NCBI GenBank assembly: GCA_964304625.1
Contig: OZ199840.1
Location: forward strand, 9,858,001 to 9,922,000
DNA length: 64,000 bases
From: Kudoa neothunni
Taxonomy: Eukaryota > Cnidaria
Direction of reading: 5' to 3'
In this document: positions 45,003 to 57,400 of the stretch, piece by piece
Layout of the letters: each line of letters starts with the position of its first letter
Numbering within the stretch: position 1 is the stretch's first letter
Translations under genes and position numbers: made by a program
The notes under the pieces: model-generated
Seen by the model: the letters and a program-made list of their open reading frames with translations, nothing else
What the model was told of the DNA's origin: nothing
The model's database searches: none

Positions 45003-46466
45003 ATATATTAATCTTTATTAGGATTTTTAAATAAATTATATCATTCAATAATTATTAAATTAAAATTTTTGTTCAAGGTAAAATACATAGAGGAACCTAT
45101 TTAATATATCTTCCCCATTATTTTTTTTCTTCCAGCATTGTTTATATTAAAATAATATAAAATTTTTAATTTATTTTTTTAAATAATTAAGAATCATTTT
45201 CAATCCATACACTAAGATGGATAATTGTCATTTATTTACTTCAGAAGATTCGTACATTGGTTATGCGCACAACAAAATCAAAAATGAAACTGTCTGCATT
45301 TATATTCAATATCATAAATTAATATGAACATATCAAATAGATCAATTTCAGTCATGTTCCAATTATATTTTTATAAAAATTATTGGAAAATTAATTTCTA
45401 TCAATTTTTACATGGATCTCTTAAATCTTTTAGACCGTGGCATTGATTCAATTGAAGAATGACTAGATCAGTGTATCCAAAACTTTTATTTTAGCATTGA
45501 TTCGTATTTTCCCCAAAATATCAAATGTTCCACATATATATATTTATAAGGTTTTATCGAATTAAACGTCAAAAATTAAAAATTTTTAATTATATTTATA
45601 TCCAGTATAATTTATGATGATCTTTTCATAATTGTAATTGTACGCATTAAATATAATTATCTTTAATTTATTAATTGAAAAATCCTATTTACAAATAATT
45701 TTGCCGTGGATTTTCAAATTTTAATATCGTCATTTAAACTTTAAGGTTAAACCATGGAGCTTGTCCTGTATCGACTTATCATTCATGTTTTGAGTTATTT
45801 TCATAGATTTCTCACATTTTAATTAATAATTCAAATACGAGCTTTATATTTTTAGGAATTTAATTTATTGGACCCAATGGTATCATTAATAAAAAGTTAC
45901 AAATTATTATTATTTGTTAATCTTTTCCTCCATATTCAGTGTAACGAACGCACGATATTTTTTTATTGATAATTTCTTTCTATACATAGAAAATATGAAA
46001 AACATTGTGGTGTGGTTCTTGTAAATTTAATAAATTTAAATGTAACATTTATAGTAAATTATTTTGAATAAAGCTCACCATTACCTAATATCAATATTCT
46101 TCAATACTTCTAGTATAAAAACGTAATTTATTCAAATAACGAGTTGTTTTGCTTTAGTTATACAAATAATTATTTAAATCTTCAATATATTGATTTATAT
46201 AGGTATAATAGAAATATTATTATTGTTAATATTTAACTCATATAATAAATGAAGAATATGTATCAAGTAATATTTTCAGAACAAAGTCTTTTCAATTATG
46301 GAATATTAATTAATTTTTCGGACGAATAATCTTATTAGATATGAATGGCTATTGACCATTAAAGTTGAATAAGTTTAATATAATGAAGATTTTTATGAAA
46401 CAACAAACAAATCAGCTTTATTATTATTTTTATTGTTTACTTTAACGAAGTTCTATTATCAGACAA
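45003..46466. other. AT-rich region upstream of the receptor gene
   Basis: No ORF, RNA gene or mobile-element end that I can support. Presumably it includes the receptor gene promoter. Confidence 0.5.
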
Positions 46467-49400
46467 ATGAGACAGCGGTATACTGGTATATTTTGTCTCT
46501 TTGTTTTCACAGGTAAACTCTCTAAAAAATTATTATTGTGAATTTCAGTTAGTCTACCTGTCGCATTATGATTTCGAAAATGATATTGATAATAATATAA
46601 TGAAATTAAATTTTTCAAACCATGATAACAACTATCATATTTTTCTCTCTGGGTACAACATCGAAAATAGTCACAGAAAATGTGCCCTCCAATATTACGA
46701 TAACGTCGAAAACAAACTTAAGAAAATTCCTTCACATAACACACATATATGCGGCACAACCGAAGATGAAGCAGCTACATCGTGTGTTTATAACTGTTCG
46801 AAAGTTACTTTGAAGTTCAGTTCGGAAGAATTTAAAAAAGTTAAATATTTAAAGTGGTGTCAGGGAAAAAATGACAAGGACGTTAAGAAATGTGACGTTA
46901 AAAAATCTTTTTCAGTCAAAGGTATTTTAGAAATTTTTATATAAATTAATATTTCAATAGATATTTATTTAAAGAGTTATTTGAAAACAACTAAAGAAAT
47001 TGATGAATTTATTGTTACAGTTAAAAGTAAAAAAAATGATGGGTTAACTTCAAAAATCAACGGACTACAAGAAAAAGAAGTTACTGAATCTAATAAGTTT
47101 TATGATGAAAATTGTATAAAAATGAAAGCAAAATCACATAGTTCAAAATACATAATCGAATTCACAAATAATTCACCCCGAAATTCAGTTAAATCCACTT
47201 AAGCCAGTTGAAGATTGGTTTATTGCAACTGGATCGAAGCATAATGCTAATGGTCAATATTATTATTCTATAACTCTTGAAAATCCATTACCTTCAAAAA
47301 TATGTTACTTTGGAATAAAACATATCGATGACTCTCTGTTTTCATCTTCCTGCTCCGAAATGAATAAAGCTGGACCATGCTTCCAGCCATGCCATAGAGC
47401 AACATTAAAATATTGGAAAGCGTTAAATTTTGCACAAGTAATGGTCAAGTCTTATGACAACCCAACATCAAAAGAATTTATTCAAACTGTTACATGTAAT
47501 TTTTTTATAGAAATAAATTTTCTAATATATAATTAGTTAGAGATGGTCAACCCAAAGCAACGGTTACGGATAATGTAGCCAATATTTCCTTAAGTAACTT
47601 AGATAGGAATGAAGATTCCACCAATAGTCAATCTGGTTCGTCAATTACGGAGATTAAAATAATAAAGAAATTTCTTGGAATTGATTCTACTTGGAATGAA
47701 CATACATGTAATGAGGAATGTTCTAGCTTTGGCAGCATAACTATTAACGCATTGGACAAGTTAACAGCATACGTTCTCAGAGTTAAAATATCAGGATTAC
47801 AAACAGTAGATTCTTCTGAAGTTAATTATTATCATAGATATTTTTATTTCAAAACAATAGGTATCTATAATTGATAAATAAAAATTTTATATTAATGGAT
47901 AGGAGAGGAATTTCCAGGATCCAAGACTTTTACCGTAACCGCTGATTCAAATATGAATACAAAATTAATTGTTACTCCATCAAGTCTTTTAACAGATGAA
48001 ATTAATAAAAATGCTAAATGCCAATTATATCACTCAAAGGTAGGAACTGAATCCTTGAAATTACCTGCCACATGTGAAAAAGGCAACGACAAACAATTTT
48101 GTTCAGGGATGTGCATTAGCACTTTCACTGTTGTGAACCTTGACCCAAAAACAAGCTATAAATTTACTGTTTGTTCTGAAAGATACACATGCTTTGACAA
48201 TGACGTTATTGCAGGAAGTAAGGTTTATAATTTTGATAAATAACGAATATTTTTAATAGCAAATGGTGTAACGCATACACTTACAGCTAGTAATGATAGC
48301 ACAGCCAAAAAAACAAAAGTTACTATAAATCCTCAAAGTGGAACTAGTGAAGATACTTGGGTATATTTACTTATAGAAAAATTATCGAAAAAAACAATTA
48401 TTGATTGTTTAAATTCCGTGTGCAATCCTACGGTATCATCTAACATTCTAAGTTTTGAATGGGCTGATCTTAATCCTGATCATGTGTACAGCATAGTTAT
48501 GTTTAATAAAGATTACACTATACCGGAGCTAACTGAAATACAAAGTATGTATTTATTATAAAAAAGCTTGATGTTATATAGGAGGGGAGCGAGGAAAGCA
48601 CCGATCCAATGATTCTACGATACGATGCATCTGTTCAAAAATATAAAGTAAAATTTAATGGAGATCCAATTAAGGGTGGGTTGTAAACAATGTATTGTCA
48701 AAAAAATCAAATTCACACTTAACTGGATATGAAGATGCTGGTGAAAATAAAGAAATTAATAAAAAGTGCAGCGAGCTTACGGGGGAAGAAGTTATTAATA
48801 TTGATATTTCTAAAAAGCTCAATTATATTTCTGTCACTTATGAACATATTGATGAAGTCGAGAAAGCCACCTTAAAATCGGGAATCAAGATACCCATAGG
48901 TTTTAAAATCAATTTTGTTTGAAGGCGTTATAAGTCCCCCCAGTATTTTCTAAAGGAGGCAGAATCGAAAAAAGTACAATCGACGGGGAGAAAGAACCAA
49001 CAAGAGATGATAAAGGTGCTGCAGAAGAACACGGGAAACAACAAAAAGATGCTACGGAAAAGGTAGTAATAACGGAGTTGCCAACACCAGGAAAACCTAA
49101 GAGGGGCACGCCCATAAAAATAACTGAACCAGCTAAATATGTCAAAGGATTCGTTTATTCAATTTATATAGGTAAGATATAATTGGTATATCGTTTTATT
49201 TGTTATATAAGATAACTACGAGGAGATAACATACACTGCAATACTTGATGAAGGAAAAATAAAATTGGGACTGAATAAATGTCCCTTAAACTGTATCGCT
49301 TATAAAGATAATGTCGAAGATAATTCTGGAACCGAATTAAGTTCACCTTCCCACAGTCCCTGTAAATTTAAAAATTTTTCAATACTATTCACAGACTATA

Positions 49401-52400
49401 TCGAGGATTATTCTATACGCTGCCCTAATTATTTTGATTTTCATTACTATTACGATAATAGTTTCGTAAAAACTAACGCTCCGATATTTAACCGTTTTTA
49501 CTATGAATTGGTTGTTGAGGAAGACAAAAAACAGTTAGAAATAAAGTTAGTTAACAAGGAACCATCTGAAATATGCACGTTTGAATGGATAGACGCAACA
49601 GCCTCATCATCTCTCCGATATTTTTCAAGTGAATGCCAAAACAAAGGAAATTGTTATTATGGCTTGTGCAATAATATGCTCTTTGAAAAAGTTTCAGATA
49701 AAATAAAGGTAGTCAAAATACGTGTCCTCAAACTAGGAATTTCTCCTGTTATTGGCTATCAAAACAACGTCTATTTACGTAATTATTTTATTGTTTAGTT
49801 ACATTATATTAAATTTAGTAAAACATGGAAACGACATGACTGTCAAGACCTCCAATAATAATGTGAAAATTGATATTGGGAAAAATAATAAGAAAGAAGA
49901 TGGTCAACAAGTTGCTGATTCCCCTCCCCCCAAGTGTACGTTAAAGAAATGGAACACGTATGCACCTTTGGTTAGTGAAGAGGATAGGAAAAGTATCTCC
50001 AGTCCAGATTGTATTTTTGGAGAATTAGAAATATCACCAGTTAAAACTACTTTACCAAACGATATTATGGTAACAGTAACAAATATTCCTAACTATACAC
50101 CAAAGAAATATTTTTACCATAAAATTAGTATGATTTTGATTATATCATAATAACTAATTATTTTTTCTTGAGCTCAAGGAAAGGATCTAAATACAGCTGC
50201 CGAATCTGTTATTACTAATGCAAACGGATTCACGTTCACCTCCTCATTCGACAGCTATAACCACCACATGCACTATATATATCAAAGAAAGTAGAGCTTC
50301 GGATTATTATCCTGCTACATGTACACAAAACACATTATGTGTTGATACATGTAGCAAATCATTTACCATTGAAGGACTCTATTCTGGCACCAGTTACAAT
50401 ATAAAGATTGTACCTAGTGGAGATTATAACGTTAAAATCATCGAAAATAAACCGACATGTGCTTATATCCATTTTTCTTAATGATTAAATCACCTTTAGC
50501 TGGTAATGACGTTGAATTTGAGGTCTCCAGTGATTCCACTAAAAATAATCTTAAAGTGACATTTAAAGGAAATATTGGTGATTTTAGTACCACGGACTGT
50601 TACTACCAACTATATAAACATGAATCAGATACTAGTAATTATTATATTTTGATTAAGGATTGAAATAGTTTAGCTTCGCCAACAACAATATCGCAGTCAT
50701 GTATTGGATGCGAATCGGAAAATGAACTTAAATGTAGTGATATACATTTTGGTTCTTCTGCTTATAATCATAAGTACAATTATCGATTATGGATATATGC
50801 AAAAGAAACATCAGCCCCATTTAAGCTTGTGATACCAGGTTAGTTGACAATGAATTCCATTTTGTATATTTGTGTAGCATTTTTAAGGATGGGAAAGCTT
50901 AAACAAAAATTTATGGCAGCTACTGAGAGCGATATGGAAACATTTTCTATAACATTAGAAGAGTTTACAAATAATTACCAATGTGTCATTAAAATTTCTA
51001 ATTTTGACCCCAATCCTACATTTGATAAACCGACATGTTCTTCACACACAGACGAAAGTTACTGTTTAATACGTTGTGACACAAGTGACTTTGTTGTTGG
51101 GCATGTAAATTCCAAAGTTGATCGTTACATTTCGATTTGTTATGGTTCAGATAATAATAAGGCACAAAGTTGTAGATCACCTTCAGTTTATGCCATAGAA
51201 ATGGGTATTTAAATTATGTTAATATTTTATTACTTAATATTGTGTTATTAATTAAATACTATTTTAAGATTACTTGCAGCAAAATACATACAAAATAGCA
51301 CACGAAAATGGAAAGATGAAACTTTCGTATAAAACAACTTCCGAAACAGATTGGAGTGTTACAGTAGATGGCAAAGAAGATACTTTTAGTAGCACAGACA
51401 GAGACAAGTTGAAACAATCAAAATATTCTGATACACCACAGGAAAAATCGGGAGTTTTTGTGATTAATAGATTTATGAGTTATTATAAATTTAATTCTAC
51501 GTTTTTATGGCCGGGATTGATTTATTATACAAACAGCACGTTTTTGAATACAACAATTCCAGTGAAATCCAAAATTATTTATTCTATTTCTGATGTTGCA
51601 GGGGATAACAAGAAAATTAATATAACATACTCTCACGGTCCCTATAATTATGAAATGTGTCATATAAAAGTTTTTGAAGTCGGTACCGAAAGCACAGGCA
51701 ATGAAAAGGTTTTGAATGAATGTGGAATTGAGTTGGGCGGTTGCTATCAACTCTGCCAAGATGGAGTGATTAGTTTGACACAGCAATATACTAAAATTGG
51801 AGTCATTGTTAAACGACGATTTGATAATGATGGATTTAAAGAATATTTTAGAAGTAAATTATAATTATTTTTAATAGTTTATTCGGTTTAGAGGGTGACA
51901 ATGGTTTTTCATTGGAAGGCATTTCTACCACGAGTGTGACTCTCAAGGGATTGAACACCTATATAACTCTAAAAGAAGGAAGTTCAAATCCTACCTGTAT
52001 TATTTATGTTAGGATGGAAAATAAAATTTCAGCTGAAAAGCTGGCTCATTGTAACACTAAGGCATGCAATACTGACTGTGATGAATCATACTCCATTACG
52101 GATTTGGATGCCGGGACAAGTTACATACTTTCAGTTGTAATTTCAAATTTGGGATTTAATGATTATGTAAGGAAAGTGAAATTTAGAACATGTAAATATA
52201 AATAAAATTATAATTTATTTTAATATGATTTAGTGGGTGTAACAGAGTTAAGTAAATTTGAAACAGAAATTAAAATCGAGTCAGGCATGGCTATATTAAC
52301 ACCATTCGTTGCTGACAATTCCTTACCAGTTTGTAAAATTTACATAAAGAAAAATGGACCAACAGATCCAAAATATATGGCTACATGCGATAGAATAGGA

Positions 52401-53418
52401 ATTTGTGAAAATAGTTGCAACAGTGAATTCAAAATAACTAATCTTGAGCTGGGAAAAACTTACGAAGTAATCATAGAACCGACAGACGGTAAAAAGCAAA
52501 CAACCCATACAATCACAAGAGGTATTTCTTGATAGTTTTTTATTTAACTAAATTTTTATAGCTAATGTTGAAACCACCATTTCGTACAGTTTTAAAGATG
52601 GAAGTGACTTAAAGATTATTGTTAATTTTGAAGAAGATAAAGCTAGCTCTAAATGCCCTTTTATGCTTCATGAGAAAACAGAAATGATGGAAAAACAACC
52701 AATAATTGCTTGGTGTAATGATGATGAGGAATGTTCTGCCAATAAGTGTGTTATCGATGTCAATAGTTTATCAAAAGAGAATAATTACATCTTGAATGTA
52801 AAAGTGAAAGATATTTCACTCTACAAAAAGCATGAAATTCCTTGTAATTTTTGATATTGCTATATTATAAAATAATAATATTTTAATGATGCTACTGATA
52901 GATGCAAGAATTATAAAAGCCTTAAGGTGATTAAAATAAATATTGGTGTATTTTTAAAAATTTTGTTCTAGTAAATTCATATAATATATAAATTTTATCA
53001 AAGTGATAATAGAAGAGGAAAATATAAAGAGTGAATACTCCGATATTAATATAGACGATATAGTTCAAAAAGTGATAAGGAAGATTGAAAAAGGGTACCT
53101 AAATTTATTTAATTATTTTTAATAATATTTGATTAGTATTTATTATTCTAATGAAAATATTGGAGTTAAAAAATAATTAGATAGCAAAGAAAAGCATGAG
53201 CATGCAGTAGCAGAAAGCCGGAATTCGTAAATTCATTATTATCTACAAATCTTAACTCTTTATAGATCACTAAATAGCTATATGTAAATATTGCCTGCAA
53301 TGATTTAATAATATTTTTTAGTTTATATGCCTTGTTACCAATTGTGGTAGCACTATTTGTTGTGATAGGTATTGGCGTTAGAAAGAAAATATCCAAAAAT
53401 ACAACTTATGATTTATAA
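46467..53418 (+). CDS. Giant type I receptor-like protein with about 16 Fn3-like cysteine domains
   Basis: Signal peptide MRQRYTGIFCLFVFT (exon 46467-46512). Exons follow at 46553-46921, 46961-47140, 47208-47495, 47537-47860, 47903-48217, 48260-48544, 48582-48675, 48735-48899, 48935-49171 (K/E/P-rich linker), 49212-49778, 49819-50127, 50179-50458, 50500-50634, 50674-50838, 50878-51204, 51269-51853, 51892-52191, 52234-52521, 52562-52843, 53181-53226 and 53322-53418. Nearly all introns are phase 1 and 35-67 nt. Domains share C-x-I, then TC-x(5-8)-C-x3-C, then F-x-I-x2-L-x5-Y, as in TCDRIGICENSCNSEFKI and LDPKTSYKFTV, an Fn3-like core. The last exon encodes a membrane helix (LLPIVVALFVVIGIGV) and tail RKKISKNTTYDL. 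The join at 52900-53180 is unresolved, and exon 50179-50458 has a one-base mismatch near 50262. Surface adhesion or recognition is inference. Confidence 0.8.
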
Positions 53419-54066
53419 CAAATATATTAGGGATTATTTCATTATCTTCAGAATAATCTTTTATATTTTATTATTCATAGGATGTATTTAATATAAAAAA
53501 TCTCCTATCTAAATAGATAAAACTTAACAATAAAAAATTAAAAATATTAATTATGTTTTACGAATAAAATTAATCATAAAGTCGAGATTTGATATTGCGT
53601 AATTTTTCCCCGATCCCAAAAAATTACGCAATCAAAAGGTTTTCTGCGATACCAAGTTAGGAACACAGGTCAAATATTTTAAAATTAAATTCAAAGATAA
53701 TTATCTTAACGATAAAAATCTTAAATTACATAATATTCAATCTAGAATGTGGTTGTAATATGTTTTATTATTTTTATAAATTAGCGCAAAATCTCCATTT
53801 TAGCCCGGCAGTAGAAATATTATGTAATGAAACATTCCTTAAAATAATATAAAAATACACTGATACTTTCATTTACACATAGAAAGAATTAAGTTAAAAA
53901 TTTCTAAAAGTATTATACTAATAACTATTGTGATTTATGACACGAAAATCAAGATCAGTTTGTGGAGATCATAAAAATAATAAAAACTTTGTAGTTAGAA
54001 GATAACTTAATTAAAATACTTTATTAGCATAGATTAATATGACTTTATCCGATGAAAACTATATTA
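53419..54066. other. Intergenic stretch with a fold-back
   Basis: It holds a perfect inverted repeat with 14-bp arms (ATTGCGTAATTTTT) at 53592-53634. No gene. Confidence 0.6.
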
Positions 54067-54413
54067 CAGTCCAAGTTCGATTATCCGGAAAATTTGGGAC
54101 CGGCGATTTCCTTTACGGACGGCGAGGCTCCGGTTAATCGAACATAAACAACGTCAAATGCCCGCATATTTTTTGAATTATCCACTTAAAGAATATTTTA
54201 TTTTACTTCATCACTCTGAATTAAAAATATTGGCATATCTATTAACTAACAATATAGAGACTTAAACAAAAAAACAGTACATAATTAGGGAAGAAAAACA
54301 CGTCTACAGATTAGTCAGCTATTTTTTTAAATAATCAAACATTCATCCACACGTGAATTCAATAAAATCCCAAGAAAATTTAAAATATCTTCCGTATAAT
54401 CGAGGTTCGACTG
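54067..54413. mobile_element. 347-bp pogo/Tigger-like MITE
   Basis: The inverted ends are CAGTCCAAGTTCGATTATCC and, in reverse complement, CAGTCGAACCTCGATTATAC, with TA on both flanks. CAGT...TCGATTATCCGGA is the classic Tigger-type end. No coding sequence inside. Confidence 0.85.
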
Positions 54414-54720
54414 TATTTGTAAAATTAGAATCAGTCTCTCTCATATGTCTAATTTATCAATTTATGGTGTAGTCTAATAATGTCTAAATAAATATACCAT
54501 TTTAAAATAGTTATGAATTTAGCTTCTAAGTTAAATCTGCAAATTTGTTTTTTTCACCGGCCGAGGACGTAAATTTGAAAAAAACAGTTGAGAATCTACG
54601 ATATCAATAACACTTTTAATGTTGTATTTAAACGCGTTATTATTTAAGAATTAATTCAATGCTAAGAAATTACACACAATTTTAGTGTAATAAACGACCC
54701 AGAAAGTCTTATTAAGTTGG

Positions 54721-55878
54721 TTAACTTTCCGAGGGCCTCAAAATCGGCTATACACATGGTGCTTTTGAGGTCAATTTGACCCCAGGTCTTTATTTTTATT
54801 ACATCGTTAAATGCAATAAGGAGGTATGTAATCATACATAACGTTAAAAAAAATTAATCGACAAATTTCTGTTATATTTTCACCAAGAGTTACTACACTG
54901 CATGTATACAAAATAATTCGAATTCGCGTGAATTTAATGGCATAATCTGTGTTTTTGTCGACTTGGAGTTTATTATAACAAATTAGTTAGATAAATTAGC
55001 CCTCCAAGTGAATTTTTACAATAATATTATAGTGTATTAATGTAACATAATTCCTCACCACTTATAGTAATTTTATATCTGTATAAATGCTTTCGGAAAA
55101 ATAAATTGAATTTTTGTTGCCATATATCAAAAAGGTTAATGTAAAAACATCTTCCACATAAAATTATTTAAAATATTGATAAATGTGATTTTTTAAAATT
55201 TACTGGAATTCTATTGAGTAAATAATGAGCAAATAACAAAACACTATACACGCGATGTCAGTACGCATGCGCTATAGGTATAATCATGTTGTTCCCTCAA
55301 GAATACAACGATAGCTCCTCATTCTCTCATTAATTTTAATTCAATCATTCAAAATACGACGAATTTTCGTCATTGTGTTTATTTTACGTTGTAGAGAACA
55401 TCCTAAAACATATATGAAAATTTTTCATCAATATTCATAGTTTCGTAATATAGAAAGCAATCAAAAAGCATATGATATATGATAGAATTGTTCAACATAT
55501 CAACATCGTGACATGTTTTGTGTTTTTTTATACGCAGTTTTACATTGCATTGTTTATAATAAGATAAATTAACTGAAAGCTGTTATAAAACTTGAATTAA
55601 ATCTTAAAACTAAAAAACCGCAGAAATACTCCAATAAATATAATCATATTCCATAGAAATGTAACAACATTAATTTGCGCGCACGCGTGTATAGAATACA
55701 ACTTTAGTAATTGGTCATTTATTCAAAACTTACCCAATGAATTTTCCTCATATTTTGTAAGTCAATGCTGAATTTTATTAGAGATAATTTTATTAAATAA
55801 AAAAGTGGGGTAAATTTTGACCCCATTTTTATTTGGAGGGTGTAAATATTTCAGCTACTTAGTTACTTAGAAGGTTAA
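54721..55878. mobile_element. Candidate non-autonomous piggyBac-like element
   Basis: TTAA at 54721-54724 and TTAA at 55875-55878 bracket about 1.15 kb. The inner ends are CTTTCCGAG and, in reverse complement, CCTTCTAAG (7 of 9 bases). Both sides carry a subterminal TTGACCCC motif, and inverted CCCTCCAA pieces lie at about 55001 and 55832. TTAA targets and such GTCAA/TTGAC subterminal motifs are usual for piggyBac. No transposase ORF was seen. The assignment is tentative because the inverted repeats are short. Confidence 0.45.
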
Positions 55879-56523
55879 GAAGGCACAACTATTTGAACAG
55901 ACTATAATCGTTTATACAACTCGGTATTTATCCATGATACTATCATTCATAAATAGCCCTATATTTTACCCCAACAAACTCACATTATTAAAAATGAGTC
56001 AAGTTGGAGTTCGCTCACATGTATGTACAGTAATGCTACCAATTAAAACCCTGTTTGATTAGTTGGATGGTTGCTTATTTCATAAACGAAATTCTAAGAG
56101 AGGAATGGACGTTTTATGTCGATATATAATGAACTTATTTGCATTTTAAAATATTTTACGAATTTTACAGATAGCTTGTTTTTGACCGCTCAATGATGAA
56201 CCAGATAAATGTAGGGTAGCCAACATTTTCGCCCATTAACGACAGAAAACCTTGTTAAACTAGTTACAAGGATCAGGCTTAAAATTAAACATCTAAAATG
56301 AAAATATTAACCCAACTTAATTTTACACATAAATGCCCATCCGTTGATAATAATAAAAGATTATTATCGAATTGCGCAATACAATCAAAGTCCGTAAAAA
56401 TTGCAGACTTTTCAAAACGAACTTTAAACATATGTAAAGCTAATGAATATGCATATAAACGATGGTAGTTATAATAGTGTGTTTGGGCTAACACAAAACA
56501 ATGCAAAATTCTCAACAAATAAG
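55879..56523. other. Intergenic stretch
   Basis: A minus ORF at 56285-56518 shows no family or splice support. Nothing else noted. Confidence 0.5.
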
Positions 56524-57400
56524 CTATTGATTTTGTCTAGAAATCGCATGCACGATATTTTCGTAACCGTGTTCATCAACAAACCAATGGATTCTTTTCA
56601 GGGAGTCATCAAATGTTGACTCATTTCTACACAGGACAGAAGCTGGCAGATTCAAATTGTTAGGTTTTCTGAAGCAAGCACCTAAAGCGTCTTGCTTTTC
56701 AGGCCCGAAAGAAACCACAAAAATTCTTTCACTAGCGTCTAACAAAGGCATAGTAAGTGTGACCCTATTAGGAGGTGGTTTTGGTGAGTTGCGCACAGGA
56801 GCAACCCAAAACTTTGATTCGATTTGGTCGTCAAAGTTTTGTAGAAAAGGACTATCGGGGAACAGAGAACAAATATGGCCATCACCACCCATTCCGAGAA
56901 TCATCAAGTCAAATATTGGCACACCAGATGTGCTCTTTCGAGTGACATTGGTATTAATTAGATCGCTGTATTCGTTTGCGCATTTTTCAATATCAACATC
57001 TGGGTTGATATGAAACACGTTGGGTGACGGAATTGAAATCTTCTCGAATAAACACTGTGACAACAGTCTATAATTTGAATCTTTATCTAAATACATAAAC
57101 ATATAGACGATTGGATTTCAACAGATACAATCAGATTTGTAAGAAATCAAATTGCCGACCTGTTAAAGGCACGTATCTTTCGTCGGCGAAATAAAAGTGA
57201 TATAAACTGAGATTGTATTCGTGGGGTTTCAACTTGAGAAATGCCTCGGCAAATAAATTTGCAGCACTTCCACCGGAAAGTGCTATATTTCTGTGTTGAC
57301 CGTCACAATTGCCACCGCCACTTGTGAACATATGGCGAAGTTTCTCAGCCAACTTGTCGGCTAAGTGGCGTTTCGAGGACGAGTGTTCAACGACAACCAT
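56524..57400 (-). CDS. PGLS: 6-phosphogluconolactonase
   Basis: Hydrolyses 6-phosphogluconolactone in the second step of the oxidative pentose phosphate pathway, in the cytosol. Two exons, 57400-57160 and 57086-56524, with a 73-nt phase-1 intron; 267 residues, close to the human length. Motifs: ALSGGSAANLF near the N terminus, FYFADERYVPL, FDLMILGMGGDGHICSLFPD with the catalytic-region GDGH, and PVRNSPKPPPNRVTLTMPLL. The protein is collinear with the human enzyme without its glucose-6-phosphate dehydrogenase fusion partner. All expected blocks are present, so it is probably functional. Confidence 0.96.

Noticed and set aside
47141..47207. Frame break at CCCC in the receptor gene near 47178
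   Set aside because: Although a one-base indel would also fix it, a 67-nt phase-1 intron explains it; I kept the intron but it needs transcript support.
48676..48734. Apparent frameshift and stop in the receptor gene
   Set aside because: A 59-nt phase-1 GT-AG intron restores the frame exactly.
50635..50673. In-frame TGA in the receptor gene, possible recoding
   Set aside because: It lies inside a 39-nt phase-1 intron (GTAATT...TTTAG).
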